From: Psychrosphaera algicola
GTDB lineage: Bacteria > Pseudomonadota > Gammaproteobacteria > Enterobacterales > Alteromonadaceae
Direction of reading: 5' to 3'
DNA: 64,000 nt
NCBI RefSeq assembly: GCF_028401425.1
Contig: NZ_JAQOMS010000002.1
Coordinates: 682,001-746,000, forward strand
The translations under genes and the position numbers were made by a program. This document shows, piece after piece, positions 62,799 through 64,000 of the stretch. Each line of letters begins with the position of its first letter. The first letter of the stretch is position 1. A model generated the notes under the pieces. It did not search any database. It was not told the DNA's origin and was given only the letters and a program-made list of their open reading frames with translations.

Positions 62799-64000
62799 AT
62801 GAGTTCTCTAAAATCCTGTTTTTACGGTATTATTTTCACCTTCGGTTTGGTTTTTACCGCCCAGTCATTTGCCACAAGCAATGAACTTCCGGATCTTGGA
62901 CAATCAGCGCTTACCGTACTTAGTATTGAAAAAGAAATACGTTTGGGAGAACTCATCTACAATGAGTTACGGGGCCAGTCTGGAGTCATTAGCGATCCAC
63001 TAATTAGTGAGTATATAAATTCACTTGGGAATCGACTTGTTGCGCACTCACAGGACGTCAAATTTCCCTTTACTTTTTTACAATTAACAGTTCAGATATA
63101 AATGCATTTGCATTTTATGGTGGCCATATAGGCGTGCATTCGGGGCTTATTACTGCAGCCGATTCTGAAAGTGAGCTAGCCTCCGTTTTGGCGCACGAAA
63201 TTGCTCACGTGACACAACGTCATTTAGCTCGTCGGCAACAAGCCGCTGCGGCTCAATCACCTCTAACATTAGCTGGTATACTCGGCTCGTTACTAATGGC
63301 AATGGTCAGCCCAGAAGCCATGATTGCTTCTATGATGGCGACAACAGCAGGTAGTCAACAATCCATGATTAATTACACGCGAGGTAATGAACAAGAAGCG
63401 GATAACATTGGAATGAATGTACTAGCCACTGCCGGTTACGACCCCTATGCTGCAAGTGATTTTTTTGCAAAACTTCAGGATAAAGTTCGCTTCAAAACCG
63501 CACTGCCTGCGTTTTTAGTGACCCATCCACTACCCGACTCTCGCGTTACCGATGCTCGCCTTCGAGCCCATCAATATGAGAAGAAGTTTTATCCCGATTC
63601 ACTTGAATTTTTAATGGTAAAACATAGATTATTGGCACGTTTTAGTGGCAACAATCCCGATCTTATTGCCATACTCGAAGATAAAGTTAAAAAATCCCAA
63701 GGAAACCGCTTATTTGCAGCGAGTTATGGCTTGGCGTTAGCTTATTTAGACAACAAACAATACGCCGAAGCAGAAAAGTTACTAAATAAATTAGAGCAAC
63801 AAGCTCCTGAAACCTATATTTATTGGATAGTTTCTCAGACTTACATAATGCCAAGGGGACCTCTGAAGAATATATACCGGCACTGGCTGAGGCTTTTAAA
63901 TTTCGCCCTAACAATTCGGTAGTCACACTAAATTATGCAAGTGTCCTTATCGAAAGTAAAAAGTATGATGAGGCTATTCAATTACTCGAATATTATTTGT
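62799..64000 (+). CDS. bepA: M48-family chaperone-protease BepA (partial, two frame breaks)
   Basis: The start of BepA (YfgC), a periplasmic zinc protease and chaperone that helps outer-membrane protein assembly, notably LptD and BamA quality control. A signal peptide ends QSFATS. LPDLGQSALTVLSIEKE and ELRGQSGVISDPLISEYINSLG fit the family start, then NAFAFYGGHIGVHSGLI, the zinc site HEIAHVTQRHL and NEQEADNIGMNV with the third ligand Glu. TPR-type helices follow. Breaks near 63078 (T run) and 63845 interrupt the frame. The gene runs off the end of the window, where the sequence stops inside the TPR region. Confidence 0.88.

Overview
This window is an AT-rich, gene-dense piece of a gammaproteobacterial chromosome. 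The gene content and several preserved neighbourhoods (pyrD-zapC, bamC-dapA facing gcvR-bcp, perM-tusA-like-bepA, proQ-prc, pepN-DUF2835) point to a marine Alteromonadales lineage, most like Colwellia or Thalassotalea. That placement is inferred from remembered protein families, not from a search. No rRNA, tRNA, CRISPR array, insertion sequence or prophage was recognised.

Layout. 1-9.7 kb: tail of an upstream gene, a sortable surface protein (PEP-CTERM type), the DEAH helicase HrpA, a CBS-domain protein, a secreted isoaspartyl peptidase, a LysE exporter and exonuclease I. 9.7-19.3 kb: acetyltransferase, small unknowns, then lipoprotein-deoB-zapC-pyrD on the minus strand and the very large NAD-glutamate dehydrogenase. 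19.5-26.4 kb: a four-gene envelope cluster (RND/MMPL exporter, Ycf48-like periplasmic protein, DUF1329, DUF1302). 26.6-36.9 kb: DUF2835-pepN, an NSS transporter with an NhaC antiporter, and msrC, a small acidic protein, proQ and prc in one run. 37-51.5 kb: a LytS/LytTR two-component pair, several single enzymes (thioesterase, M61, M23, PTPS-like, GloA, DusC, persulfide dioxygenase-rhodanese, M2 dipeptidase, 2OG oxygenase) and an EamA transporter. 51.6-57.2 kb: a three-gene SMC/condensin-like operon (ATPase, kite-like and kleisin-like subunits) without an associated nuclease gene. This is the most interesting system here. 57.4-64 kb: bamC-dapA, gcvR-bcp, perM, a TusA-like protein, an unknown gene and the start of bepA.

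Sequence quality dominates interpretation. About half of the genes, including housekeeping ones such as dapA, bamC, pepN, hrpA and gdhB, are interrupted by one- or two-base indels or a single stop. Most breaks fall in A/T runs. A second group falls where the protein family predicts CCTGG or CCAGG and the sequence instead reads CCTAGG, CCTATAG, CCATAGG, CTAAGG or CTAG. This looks like uncorrected long-read error, with a component caused by a modified CCWGG motif, rather than gene decay. I therefore annotate interrupted genes over their full reconstructed span and state where the breaks are. Many transcription units end in clear hairpin terminators, which helps define the operons.
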